Source: an uncultured Lachnospiraceae bacterium
GTDB taxonomy: Bacteria > Bacillota > Clostridia > Lachnospirales > Lachnospiraceae
Length of the DNA: 5,709 nucleotides
Assembly (NCBI GenBank): GCA_902797565.1
Contig: CADBTO010000131.1
Coordinates: forward strand, 1 to 5,709
Direction of reading: 5' to 3'
A program made the position numbers and the translations under genes. The notes under the pieces were generated by a model, which was not told the origin of the DNA, did no database searches, and saw nothing but the letters and a program-made list of their open reading frames with translations. Shown here piece by piece: positions 1 through 5,433 of this stretch. Numbering within the stretch: position 1 is the first letter of the stretch; each line of letters starts with the position of its first letter.

Positions 1-885
1 ATTCACCCGGCCATGATGGGTATAAAAATGTCCATGCCGGCCATTCCTGCTCGGATACACGCAGTCGAAAAAATCAATCCCCCGGTCTACCGCTTCCAGA
101 ATATTCGCTGGCGTTCCCACACCCATCAGATAGGTCGGCCGATCCTGCGGCAGGAAAGGAACCGTCTGGTCAAGAATGTCGTACATCTGTTCATGGGTTT
201 CTCCCACGGCAAGCCCGCCAACTGCATACCCCGGCAAATCCAGTTCCCGGATCCGTTTCGCATGCTCAATCCGGATATCCGGAAAAATCGCGCCTTGATT
301 GATTCCGAACAAAAGCTGGTTTCGATTGATCGTATGTTCCTGACGATTCAAATCATCCATCTTTTCTTTGCAGCGGAGCAGCCAGCGTGTTGTCCGATCA
401 ACAGACTGCTGCACATATTCCCGCTCTGCCAGAGCATTCGGACACTCGTCAAACGCCATCGCAATTGTAGACCCCAGATTGGACTGGCTCTCCATGCTTT
501 CTTCCGGTCCCATGAAAATCTTCCTGCCGTCTACATGGGACTGGAAGGAAACCCCTTCTTCCTTGATCTTTCGCAGGGAAGCCAGGGAAAAGACCTGGAA
601 TCCTCCGGAATCCGTGAGGATCGGCCCCTCCCAGCGGCAAAACCGATGCAGCCCGCCCATTTCACGGACCAGGGTATCTGACGGACGGACATGCAGATGG
701 TAGGTGTTGCAGAGCAGAACCTGCGTCCCAATGCCTTCCAGATCTTCCGTGGACACGGCACCTTTAATCGCTGCCGCTGTCCCGACATTCATAAACACCG
801 GCGTCTGGATTGTCCCATGCACCGTTTCAAACTCCCCGCGCTTCGCCCGCCCTTCTGTCTTCAGAAGCTTATATCTGTGGTACAC
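1..885 (-). CDS. tgt: tRNA-guanine(34) transglycosylase (queuine/preQ1 insertion), 3' end cut by window edge
   Basis: Tgt exchanges guanine at wobble position 34 of GUN-anticodon tRNAs (Asp, Asn, His, Tyr) for preQ1 in bacteria, the first tRNA-level step of queuosine synthesis in the cytoplasm. The 295 visible residues read through without a stop. They show the N-terminal block (TPVFMNVGT, residues 28-36), the general-base motif DSGGFQVFSL with Asp92, the substrate-pocket motif AFDEC (Asp146, Cys148), FGINQGAIF (193-201), GGLAVGE (223-229) and FDCVYPSR with the nucleophile Asp274. The C-terminal zinc site (CxCxxC...H) lies beyond the window; the family is about 375 residues long. The GTG start at 885 is chosen because AAAAGGAG lies 7 nt upstream and no ATG fits. 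The gene overlaps the end of aroC by 17 bp in another frame, so the two are almost certainly cotranscribed. QGG of the well-studied enzymes is QGA here, probably a family variant. Identification is firm. Confidence 0.96.
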   Translation of the reverse strand, partial: MYHRYKLLKTEGRAKRGEFETVHGTIQTPVFMNVGTAAAIKGAVSTEDLEGIGTQVLLCNTYHLHVRPSDTLVREMGGLHRFCRWEGPILTDSGGFQVFSLASLRKIKEEGVSFQSHVDGRKIFMGPEESMESQSNLGSTIAMAFDECPNALAEREYVQQSVDRTTRWLLRCKEKMDDLNRQEHTINRNQLLFGINQGAIFPDIRIEHAKRIRELDLPGYAVGGLAVGETHEQMYDILDQTVPFLPQDRPTYLMGVGTPANILEAVDRGIDFFDCVYPSRNGRHGHFYTHHGRVN

Positions 886-1993
886 TTTGGTTCTCCTTTT
901 TCTTCCAATAATCATGCACATACTGCATCCGGCTGGACAGATCTGACAAGATCCCGTCCACCAGTACGAGTGCAGCCATTGTCTCAACCACCACAACCGC
1001 CCGCGGCACAATCACAGGATCATGCCTGCCTTTAATTTCTATTTCGGTTTCATTTCCATAGATATCAACGGTATCCTGCTCCCTTCCAATCGAAGGCGTT
1101 GGCTTGACTGCCACACGGAAGACCAGCTCCCCGCCATCACTCATCCCTCCGAGCACACCGCCGCTATGGTTGGAACGTTTCGCCACTTCGCCATCCCGCA
1201 TCAGGAAGCTGTCATTATTCTCGCTGCCCTGCAGCTGGGCCGCTTCAAATCCGGCTCCGAGTTCAAAGCCTTTGACCGCACCAATTGAAAGCATCCCATA
1301 AGCAAGCCGCGCATCAAGTTTGTCAAAAACCGGTTCCCCGATCCCGGGCAGAAGCCCCCGGATCCGGCACTCAATGATTCCACCTGCTGAGTCCCTGCGC
1401 TCCATACACTTCTTCAAAAACCCTTCCGCCACTTCTGCCGCTTCTTCATCCGGCATATAAAGCGGATTTTCGAATATTTCATGTTCGTCGAACGATGTAC
1501 ACTCCACCGGCCCGATCGCCTTCGCATAGGCAAGCACCTCAATGTCCAGGCTTTTCAAAATCTCCTCTGCAATGGCTCCTGCCGCCACCCGTCCGATTGT
1601 CTCCCTGCCGGATGACCTGCCGCCGCCCCGATAATCCCGAAAACCAAATTTCTGAAAAAAGCCATAATCTGCATGGCCTGGGCGAAAAATATCACGAATA
1701 TTCGAATAATCCTTAGATTTCGCATCCTTGTTCCGGATCAGCAGCCCAATCGGCGTCCCCGTCGTCTTTCCTTCAAAGACACCGGACAGAATCTCGACCG
1801 CATCCCCCTCCTGCCTTCCTGTGGTATAGGCAGACTGTCCGGGCCTGCGCCGATCCAGATAAGGCTGAATGATCTCCTCTGACAGCGGCAGCCCCGCCGG
1901 GCAGCCGTCCACCACCACACCAACTGCCTTTCCATGAGATTCCCCAAACGTAGAAACACAAAACTGTTTCCCAAAAATCGAACCTTGTGACAT
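869..1993 (-). CDS. aroC: Chorismate synthase
   Basis: AroC catalyses the last step of the shikimate pathway, 5-enolpyruvylshikimate-3-phosphate to chorismate, using reduced FMN. Chorismate feeds aromatic amino acids, folate and prephenate. With the start at 1993 the protein has 374 residues, normal for the family. Visible signatures are FGESHG (16-21, His20), RRRPGQS (48-54), RPGHADY (104-110, His107), the long GGGRSSGRETIGRVAAGA block (123-140), NHSGGVLGGMSDGG (275-288), KPTPSI (297-302) and GRHDP (322-326). The start at 1993 is preferred over an in-frame ATG at 2083: the family begins close to the SxFG segment, AAGGAG lies 6 nt upstream, and the 30 extra residues would be encoded by a hairpin and spacer with no family resemblance. 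The gene lies 93 nt after the lactonase-like gene and its last codons contain the ribosome binding site and start of tgt. No frameshift or missing signature is seen. Confidence 0.97.
   Translation of the reverse strand: MSQGSIFGKQFCVSTFGESHGKAVGVVVDGCPAGLPLSEEIIQPYLDRRRPGQSAYTTGRQEGDAVEILSGVFEGKTTGTPIGLLIRNKDAKSKDYSNIRDIFRPGHADYGFFQKFGFRDYRGGGRSSGRETIGRVAAGAIAEEILKSLDIEVLAYAKAIGPVECTSFDEHEIFENPLYMPDEEAAEVAEGFLKKCMERRDSAGGIIECRIRGLLPGIGEPVFDKLDARLAYGMLSIGAVKGFELGAGFEAAQLQGSENNDSFLMRDGEVAKRSNHSGGVLGGMSDGGELVFRVAVKPTPSIGREQDTVDIYGNETEIEIKGRHDPVIVPRAVVVVETMAALVLVDGILSDLSSRMQYVHDYWKKKENQSVPQI
893..900 (-). promoter_or_regulatory. Ribosome binding site of tgt, inside aroC
   Basis: On the minus strand AAAAGGAG ends 7 nt before the GTG at 885. 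It decides the tgt start, since no ATG is available in the right place. The same bases encode the Lys-Glu-rich tail of AroC, so ribosomes finishing aroC pass straight over it, which favours translational coupling. Confidence 0.85.
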
Positions 1994-1994
1994 A

Positions 1995-2019
1995 AAAAAC
2001 TCCTTCGTGCGCTTCTCAT
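1995..2019 (-). repeat. Degenerate third copy of the ribosome-binding segment of the repeat, in front of aroC
   Basis: These 25 bases match 3149-3173, the 3' end of the repeat unit in front of the lactonase-like gene, at 22 of 25 positions without gaps. The shared core on the minus strand is AAGCGCAC followed by one variable base and AAGGAGTT. It contains the aroC Shine-Dalgarno AAGGAG (2000-2005), 6 nt before the ATG at 1993. Similarity fades immediately beyond this stretch, and neither hairpin of the full unit is present. It may be the remnant of another copy or an independent use of the same translation-start motif. Confidence 0.7.
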
Positions 2020-2046
2020 CAGAGTTTACGCTTACACTTATCAATA

Positions 2047-2074
2047 CAGGGGCTTTGCATTCGCAAAGCCCCTG
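2047..2074 (-). terminator. Perfect 12-bp stem-loop after the lactonase-like gene, without a U tract
   Basis: On the minus strand CAGGGGCTTTGC and its exact complement GCAAAGCCCCTG enclose a 4-nt loop (GAAT), beginning 12 nt after the lactonase-like stop codon. The stem is long and GC-rich at its base, as in intrinsic terminators, but is followed by TATTGATAAG rather than a run of T; the + strand reading has no T run either. It may be a weak terminator, a 3' stabilising or processing hairpin, or a structure isolating aroC translation. The position between two genes is clear; the function is inference. Confidence 0.5.
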
Positions 2075-2086
2075 CTTCCCCAAACA

Positions 2087-3145
2087 CTATACCAACCGAT
2101 GAATCTTAATGCAGTTGGGCTTATCCACATTGATCGGCGGATTTTTCATCAAGACATAATTTTTCTCCGGATAAAAACGGAATGAATAGATTTGGTTGCT
2201 GTCGTGATTCAAAACCAGGATGTATTCATTTCCCGGCAGAAGCACCAGGGATTTCGGGAAATAGCCGCTGGTCTTCGTATCCCCCAACCGCGTGAGCGTG
2301 CCCTCCTTTTTATCCCGGTCAAACCAGCTGACCCCGTTAAAGCCGTCAATCGACGTAAAGATATACTTTGTGTCAAAACTCGTACACATATTCGGTGTGG
2401 TATTCATCCGGTCATCTTTGCCGTCTGTTGTATGAATGATCTGCACGCGCTCAAAATCCGGCTCGTCATCTACCACGCTATAGCGATAAACCTCGATATT
2501 ATTATTCAGTTCTGTCAAGACATAGAAATAATGCCCGCCAGAAGAGAAACGCATTTTCCGCGGCCCGCTGTCCAGATCACAGCGCACAATGTCTTCAAGC
2601 TTCAACCGTCCCAGTGTATAATCAATCCGGTACACCCGTACCTGGTTCAGCCCCCAGTCTGCCGCGCAAAGGAACTTTTCATCCGGCGTCAGTTTCACAC
2701 AGGCCACTTTCGGATGGTCAAAACGCCGGTTCTGCGCCGTGATCGCCACGCCCTGGTGGAAAATCCCATCGGCAATCTCCCCGATGCTCCCATCCTCATT
2801 GATATTCATCATCGTCACACGGCCATCATGGAAGCCGCCGACAAACAGATACCGGTCTTTGGAATCAATATCCAGATAACAGCCCCGCATTCCGCCGATC
2901 CATTTCTGATTGATCTTCGTCAGATCCCCGTTCTCGTCAATGGAAAATGCCGCCACTCCTTCATCTTCGATGGAATAAAGGAATTTCCCATTATGCGCCA
3001 CGATCAGGTAAGAGGGATTGTTGATCGGCGCGACAGACCGTTCCGTCAGCTTCCCCTCGCTCAAATCCAGGTCATAGACATGGATTCCCACGCTGTTTTC
3101 GTGCGTATAAGTACCCACATAAGCCACATATTTTCCCTCTACCAT
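2087..3145 (-). CDS. Lactonase-family (6-phosphogluconolactonase-like) beta-propeller protein
   Basis: The 352-residue protein matches the lactonase family (Pfam PF10282; relatives are E. coli Pgl/YbhE, B. subtilis YkgB and fungal muconate-lactonising enzyme), which forms a seven-bladed beta-propeller. Evidence: the opening YVAYVGTYT followed by GIHVYDLDLSEGKL (20-33), NNPSYLIV (42-49), and repeating blade patterns such as KFLCAADWGLNQVRVYRID (157-175) and GPRKMRF...YVLTELNNNIEVY (194-220). There is no signal peptide, so it should be cytoplasmic. Arg196 and Glu212 sit where the family keeps active-site Arg and Glu. However, GPRH is GPRK, the usual PHxH is DHPK (143-146), and the late NRG motif arginine is not apparent, so lactonase activity is uncertain. 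The ATG at 3145 follows AAAGGAG by 8 nt; this site is supplied by the upstream repeat. No pentose-phosphate gene is nearby. Family is secure, substrate unknown. Confidence 0.85.
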   Translation of the reverse strand: MVEGKYVAYVGTYTHENSVGIHVYDLDLSEGKLTERSVAPINNPSYLIVAHNGKFLYSIEDEGVAAFSIDENGDLTKINQKWIGGMRGCYLDIDSKDRYLFVGGFHDGRVTMMNINEDGSIGEIADGIFHQGVAITAQNRRFDHPKVACVKLTPDEKFLCAADWGLNQVRVYRIDYTLGRLKLEDIVRCDLDSGPRKMRFSSGGHYFYVLTELNNNIEVYRYSVVDDEPDFERVQIIHTTDGKDDRMNTTPNMCTSFDTKYIFTSIDGFNGVSWFDRDKKEGTLTRLGDTKTSGYFPKSLVLLPGNEYILVLNHDSNQIYSFRFYPEKNYVLMKNPPINVDKPNCIKIHRLV

Positions 3146-3153
3146 AGTAAGAA

Positions 3154-3160
3154 CTCCTTT
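3154..3160 (-). promoter_or_regulatory. Ribosome binding site of the lactonase-like gene, carried by repeat copy A
   Basis: AAAGGAG on the minus strand, 8 nt before the ATG at 3145, a strong Shine-Dalgarno match. The same bases recur in copy B (3308-3314), where no gene start follows. Confidence 0.85.
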
Positions 3161-3184
3161 GTGCGCTTGTCATTACTCGATACT

Positions 3185-3223
3185 GCGGTTCTTTTTCGCA
3201 GCTCCGCTGCTCAAAAAAACCGC
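3185..3223 (-). other. Hairpin 2 of repeat copy A
   Basis: GCGGTT (minus strand, 5' arm) pairs with AACCGC, then a T tract with an A tract, then GCAGC with GCTGC around a GGA loop, about 16 bp with small bulges. The matching hairpin in copy B is 3339-3377. The only substitution in the stem (3189 T versus 3343 C) changes a U-A pair to a U-G wobble in a minus-strand transcript, so the fold is kept in RNA of that direction. Confidence 0.75.
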
Positions 3224-3235
3224 TCCTGTGACTCC

Positions 3236-3267
3236 GTGAGGATGCGACGCTTTGCGTCGAACCTCAC
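3236..3267 (-). other. Hairpin 1 of repeat copy A
   Basis: Minus strand GTGAGG pairs with CCTCAC and CGACGC with GCGTCG, separated by a small internal loop (2 by 3 nt) and closed by an AAA loop. Copy B carries the identical structure at 3390-3421. There is no T run directly after it, so it is not a standard intrinsic terminator. Confidence 0.75.
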
Positions 3268-3271
3268 TCCG

Positions 3272-3300
3272 TCCGACGATCAGCGCGCAGTCGGAGTTTT
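3272..3300. repeat. 29-bp spacer between the two repeat copies, with a short inverted repeat
   Basis: This segment separates copies B and A and sets the 154-bp period. It contains TCCGAC (3272-3277) and its complement GTCGGA (3290-3295) around a 12-nt loop that includes GCGCGC. It is absent at the outer ends of the pair: copy B directly follows trhP and copy A directly precedes the lactonase-like start. It may belong to a complete unit present 1.8 times. Confidence 0.6.
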
Positions 3301-3425
3301 GTAAGAACTCCTTTGTGCGCTTGTCATTACTCGATACTGCGGCTCTTTTTCGCAGCTCCGCTGCTCAAAAAAACCGCTCTTGTGACTCCGTGAGGATGCG
3401 ACGCTTTGCGTCGAACCTCACTCCG
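3301..3425 (-). repeat. Repeat unit copy B, directly after trhP
   Basis: This copy is identical to copy A at 123 of 125 positions and has the same orientation. On the minus strand it begins 3 nt after the trhP stop codon and ends with the same AAAGGAG and TTCTTAC, but is followed by the 29-bp spacer instead of an ATG, so its ribosome binding site has no proper gene to serve. A 15-codon frame from an internal ATG (3327) ends at 3280 and has no sign of being real. Confidence 0.9.
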
Positions 3426-3428
3426 CTT

Positions 3429-4691
3429 TCATGCACGCCGCCGCAATACATCATATTGTTCCACTGGCTCGCTGAGCGTCGCAAACAGGCGCTCCCCGGC
3501 ATGCGGGCAGGAAGATACTGCTTCCCCCTGCTCCGTCTGAAGCCCCAGAACCCTGGCCTGTATATTATCCCCGTTTCCCTTCATAATTTCAATGCTTTCC
3601 CCCACAGAAAATTTGTTTTTCTGCGAAAAAGGAAACGTTTCACCAGCTCCATCCGCAAAGCCTAAATAAACATAGCCCTTCTCATAGCCGCTTTTTTCAT
3701 ATATCTGCCCGCCCTCGCCCGGTTTTCCAAAAAAGAAACCCGTGAAATAGGGCCTGTGGGTACAAGCAGACAACTCTTCGAGATACCAGTCCCTGCGTGC
3801 CTCATAACTGCCATCATCCAGCAGAAAGTCTTCCAGCGCACGCCGGTATGTCCTGGCGCAGACCGCGACATACAGGGCATTTTTCATCCGGCCCTCGATC
3901 TTGAAGCTGTCAATCCCGGCAGAAACAAGCTCCGGGATATGCCCCGCCATACAAAGATCCCGGGAATTCATCACATAACTTCCCCTTGCATCCTCTGCAA
4001 TCGGGAAATATTCCCCCTCCCGGCTCTCTTCCATAAGTGCATACGACCATCTGCAGGGATGCGTACAGGCACCCTGGTTCGCATCCCTGCCAGTCAAGAC
4101 ATTCGAAAGCAGGCACCTGCCGGAATAGGAGATGCACATAGAACCATGAACAAAAGTTTCAATCTCAAAATCCTCCGGCACCTGCTCCCGCATCTGCCGG
4201 ATTTCCTTGATCGAAAGTTCCCGGGCAGTCACAATCCGGCTGGCTCCCAGGCTCTGCCAGAAGCGTGCAATCCCGCTATTCGTATTATTTGCCTGGGTCG
4301 AAACATGCAGATCCATCCCCGGCAGGCATTCCTTCGCAAGCTGGAAGATCCCCGGATCCGAAATAATCAGCGCGTCCGGTTTCTCTGATCTCCCGCCCGT
4401 TTCCGATGTCTCTCCCAATCCGGTAATCTTTTGAAAATATTCCCGCACCCCGGGCAGATCCGCTTCATGGGCAAAGATATTAACGGTCACATACAGCCGT
4501 TTTCCCTTCTCATGGCACAGCGCCGATGCCTGCCCCAGTTCCTCGATGGAAAAGTTCTTTGCTCCGGCACGCAGGGAAAACTGCTCGCCTCCGACATACA
4601 CTGCATCTGCCCCATAATGCAGGGCGACACGGAGTTCCTCCATACCTTTCGCAGGCAGTAATAATTCCGGACGTTTCCTCTTGTTTCCCAT
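3429..4691 (-). CDS. trhP: U32-family tRNA uridine(34) 5-hydroxylation protein (TrhP/YrrO type)
   Basis: TrhP proteins (B. subtilis YrrN/YrrO, E. coli YegQ) are annotated as U32 'collagenase-like peptidases' but are needed to make 5-hydroxyuridine at tRNA wobble position 34, with an iron-sulfur cluster and, in E. coli, prephenate. The 420-residue protein has the usual PELLLPAKG start (8-16), GADAVYVGG (27-35), the U32 signature ETFVHGSMCISYSGRC (178-193), NQGACTHPCRW (205-215) and IEGRMKNALYVAVCARTYRRAL (265-286), then a C-terminal beta-rich domain. Cys186, Cys193, Cys209 and Cys213 are likely cluster ligands; Cys247 is another candidate. The ATG at 4691 is preferred over one at 4748, because AAAGGGG lies 7 nt upstream and homologues start near PELL. 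It follows trmR by 40 nt, the same pairing as yrrM-yrrNO in Bacillus, which supports this subfamily over other U32 members. Residues 93-104 look like a variable loop. Confidence 0.9.
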   Translation of the reverse strand: MGNKRKRPELLLPAKGMEELRVALHYGADAVYVGGEQFSLRAGAKNFSIEELGQASALCHEKGKRLYVTVNIFAHEADLPGVREYFQKITGLGETSETGGRSEKPDALIISDPGIFQLAKECLPGMDLHVSTQANNTNSGIARFWQSLGASRIVTARELSIKEIRQMREQVPEDFEIETFVHGSMCISYSGRCLLSNVLTGRDANQGACTHPCRWSYALMEESREGEYFPIAEDARGSYVMNSRDLCMAGHIPELVSAGIDSFKIEGRMKNALYVAVCARTYRRALEDFLLDDGSYEARRDWYLEELSACTHRPYFTGFFFGKPGEGGQIYEKSGYEKGYVYLGFADGAGETFPFSQKNKFSVGESIEIMKGNGDNIQARVLGLQTEQGEAVSSCPHAGERLFATLSEPVEQYDVLRRRA

Positions 4692-4698
4692 CACGCTG

Positions 4699-4705
4699 CC
4701 CCTTT
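4699..4705 (-). promoter_or_regulatory. Ribosome binding site of trhP
   Basis: AAAGGGG on the minus strand, 7 nt before the ATG at 4691. It decides the start: the upstream in-frame ATG at 4748 has only an A-rich stretch before it and would overlap trmR by 17 bp. Confidence 0.7.
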
Positions 4706-4731
4706 CTTCTCCCTGTCCAACCAGCACGCCG

Positions 4732-5424
4732 CTATCTGGAAGATTCATTTTTTGTAATCAAAAGCATACCATCTCCACATTGCAGCAAGTCACATGTATA
4801 CGCCGGATTTTCGTAGACCTCCCGCAGGAAATCACGAAGCCTGCTGTGGATCGTCCGATCCCGCCGCCGGAGCGCGAAGCGGGACTCCATAATCCGCCCA
4901 TCAAACAGCGCATTGTCTACGGCGATGATCCCCCCCTGCCGAAGCAGCGGTGCCGTCAAACGCAGAAACTCATGGTTCTGTGCCTTGGCTCCATCCAGAA
5001 AAACAAAATCAAAGCGCTGTTCCATCGGGCTTTCGAGCCCTTTGACCGCATCCTGATTCTTCAGATGGATCACATCGGAACGCCCGGCCGCCTCCACCAG
5101 CTCCTTCGCTTTTGCAAACCGCTTCGTACTGCTCTCATAAGACAGAAGGTACTGGAGCCGTGGGCATTGCTCTGCCATAAACAGCGCTGAATACCCTGTA
5201 CCGGTCCCAATTTCAAGAATCCGCTCCGGTGACAAGACACGCAGCAGAAACCGCAGAAGATCCTCCGTTTCCTCCCGAATGATAGGAATCTGCGCAGCAA
5301 GCGCCTCCTGCCGAATCTGCTGCAGATAGACAGGCCGCTGGTACTGGCTGCATTCTCCGCCGCTCCCCATCCCGCCCTTGAGGGATTCTTTGAAAATCTC
5401 AAATCTGCTTTTCATGGTTTTCAT
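4732..5424 (-). CDS. trmR: tRNA 5-hydroxyuridine(34) O-methyltransferase (TrmR/YrrM type)
   Basis: TrmR methylates 5-hydroxyuridine at tRNA position 34 with S-adenosylmethionine to give 5-methoxyuridine in Gram-positive bacteria. The 230-residue protein is a class I methyltransferase of the metal-dependent O-methyltransferase family (COG4122). An N-terminal helical part ends in IPIIREET (46-53), then come the SAM motif LEIGTGTGYSALFM (70-83), an acidic residue after strand 2 (YES, 96-98), FDFVFLDGAKAQ (138-149, Asp144), GGIIAVDN (164-171, Asp170-Asn171, with Asp144 the likely metal site), RDRTIHSRLRDF (188-199) and the closing GDGMLLITK (217-225). Starts at 5424 or 5415 (Met4) are both possible; neither has a clear Shine-Dalgarno, and the gene begins 9 nt after the RNase J stop, so reinitiation is likely. 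The trhP gene directly downstream supports TrmR over catechol- or caffeoyl-CoA-type methyltransferases of the same fold. Confidence 0.88.
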   Translation of the reverse strand: MKTMKSRFEIFKESLKGGMGSGGECSQYQRPVYLQQIRQEALAAQIPIIREETEDLLRFLLRVLSPERILEIGTGTGYSALFMAEQCPRLQYLLSYESSTKRFAKAKELVEAAGRSDVIHLKNQDAVKGLESPMEQRFDFVFLDGAKAQNHEFLRLTAPLLRQGGIIAVDNALFDGRIMESRFALRRRDRTIHSRLRDFLREVYENPAYTCDLLQCGDGMLLITKNESSR

Positions 5425-5433
5425 GAAAAAGAA

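Larger units (their letters stand above)
3147..3271 (-). repeat. Repeat unit copy A: two hairpins plus ribosome binding site of the lactonase-like gene
   Basis: This 125-bp unit is repeated at 3301-3425 with only two substitutions (3189/3343 and 3226/3380). Read on the minus strand it holds a first hairpin (3236-3267), a second longer hairpin (3185-3223), then about 35 nt ending in AAAGGAG (3154-3160), followed by TTCTTAC. Copy A ends 1 nt before the lactonase-like ATG, so that gene takes its ribosome binding site from the repeat. No transposase or coding region lies within it. It resembles a small non-autonomous or REP-like repeat; whether it occurs elsewhere in the genome cannot be seen here. 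Confidence 0.9.

Noticed and set aside
13..681. Open frame of 222 codons on the + strand
   Set aside because: It is antisense to tgt, whose motifs (DSGGFQ, FDCVYPSR) are unmistakable.
886..990. preQ1 riboswitch controlling tgt
   Set aside because: The region upstream of tgt is aroC coding sequence, and I see no preQ1-aptamer-like pseudoknot; such riboswitches usually precede queuosine precursor genes or transporters.
2013..2045. Promoter for aroC (TTGATA followed 17 nt later by TGATGA, minus strand)
   Set aside because: The -35-like hexamer is fair but the -10 candidate barely resembles TATAAT, so the match is within chance.
1994..2083. 30-residue N-terminal extension of AroC from an ATG at 2083
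   Set aside because: It is encoded by the intergenic hairpin and the ribosome-binding segment, resembles nothing in the family, and lacks its own Shine-Dalgarno.
1994..2086. T-box or other amino-acid-responsive leader before aroC
   Set aside because: The 93-nt gap is too short and has no T-box-like sequence or terminator/antiterminator pair.
3072..3173. 33-codon frame starting in repeat copy A and overlapping the lactonase-like start
   Set aside because: It has no good ribosome binding site, its second half is fixed by the lactonase-like coding sequence, and the copy B counterpart ends after 15 different-ending codons.
2192..3304. Open frame of 370 codons on the + strand
   Set aside because: It is antisense to the lactonase-like gene, shows no recognisable domain, has atypical composition, and its end runs through the non-coding repeat. 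The minus-strand protein has clear family motifs.
3147..3425. Possible CRISPR array or insertion sequence
   Set aside because: Two 125-bp copies with one 29-bp spacer do not fit a CRISPR pattern, and no transposase gene or terminal inverted repeats bounding both ends are present.
3301..3428. Intrinsic terminator after trhP
   Set aside because: Hairpin 1 of copy B is followed by a T run only about 17 nt later, and that run forms part of the stem of hairpin 2, so the usual stem-plus-U-tract layout is missing.
4692..4748. 19-residue N-terminal extension of TrhP from an ATG at 4748
   Set aside because: There is no ribosome binding site before it, it overlaps trmR, and homologues begin close to the PELL motif just after 4691.
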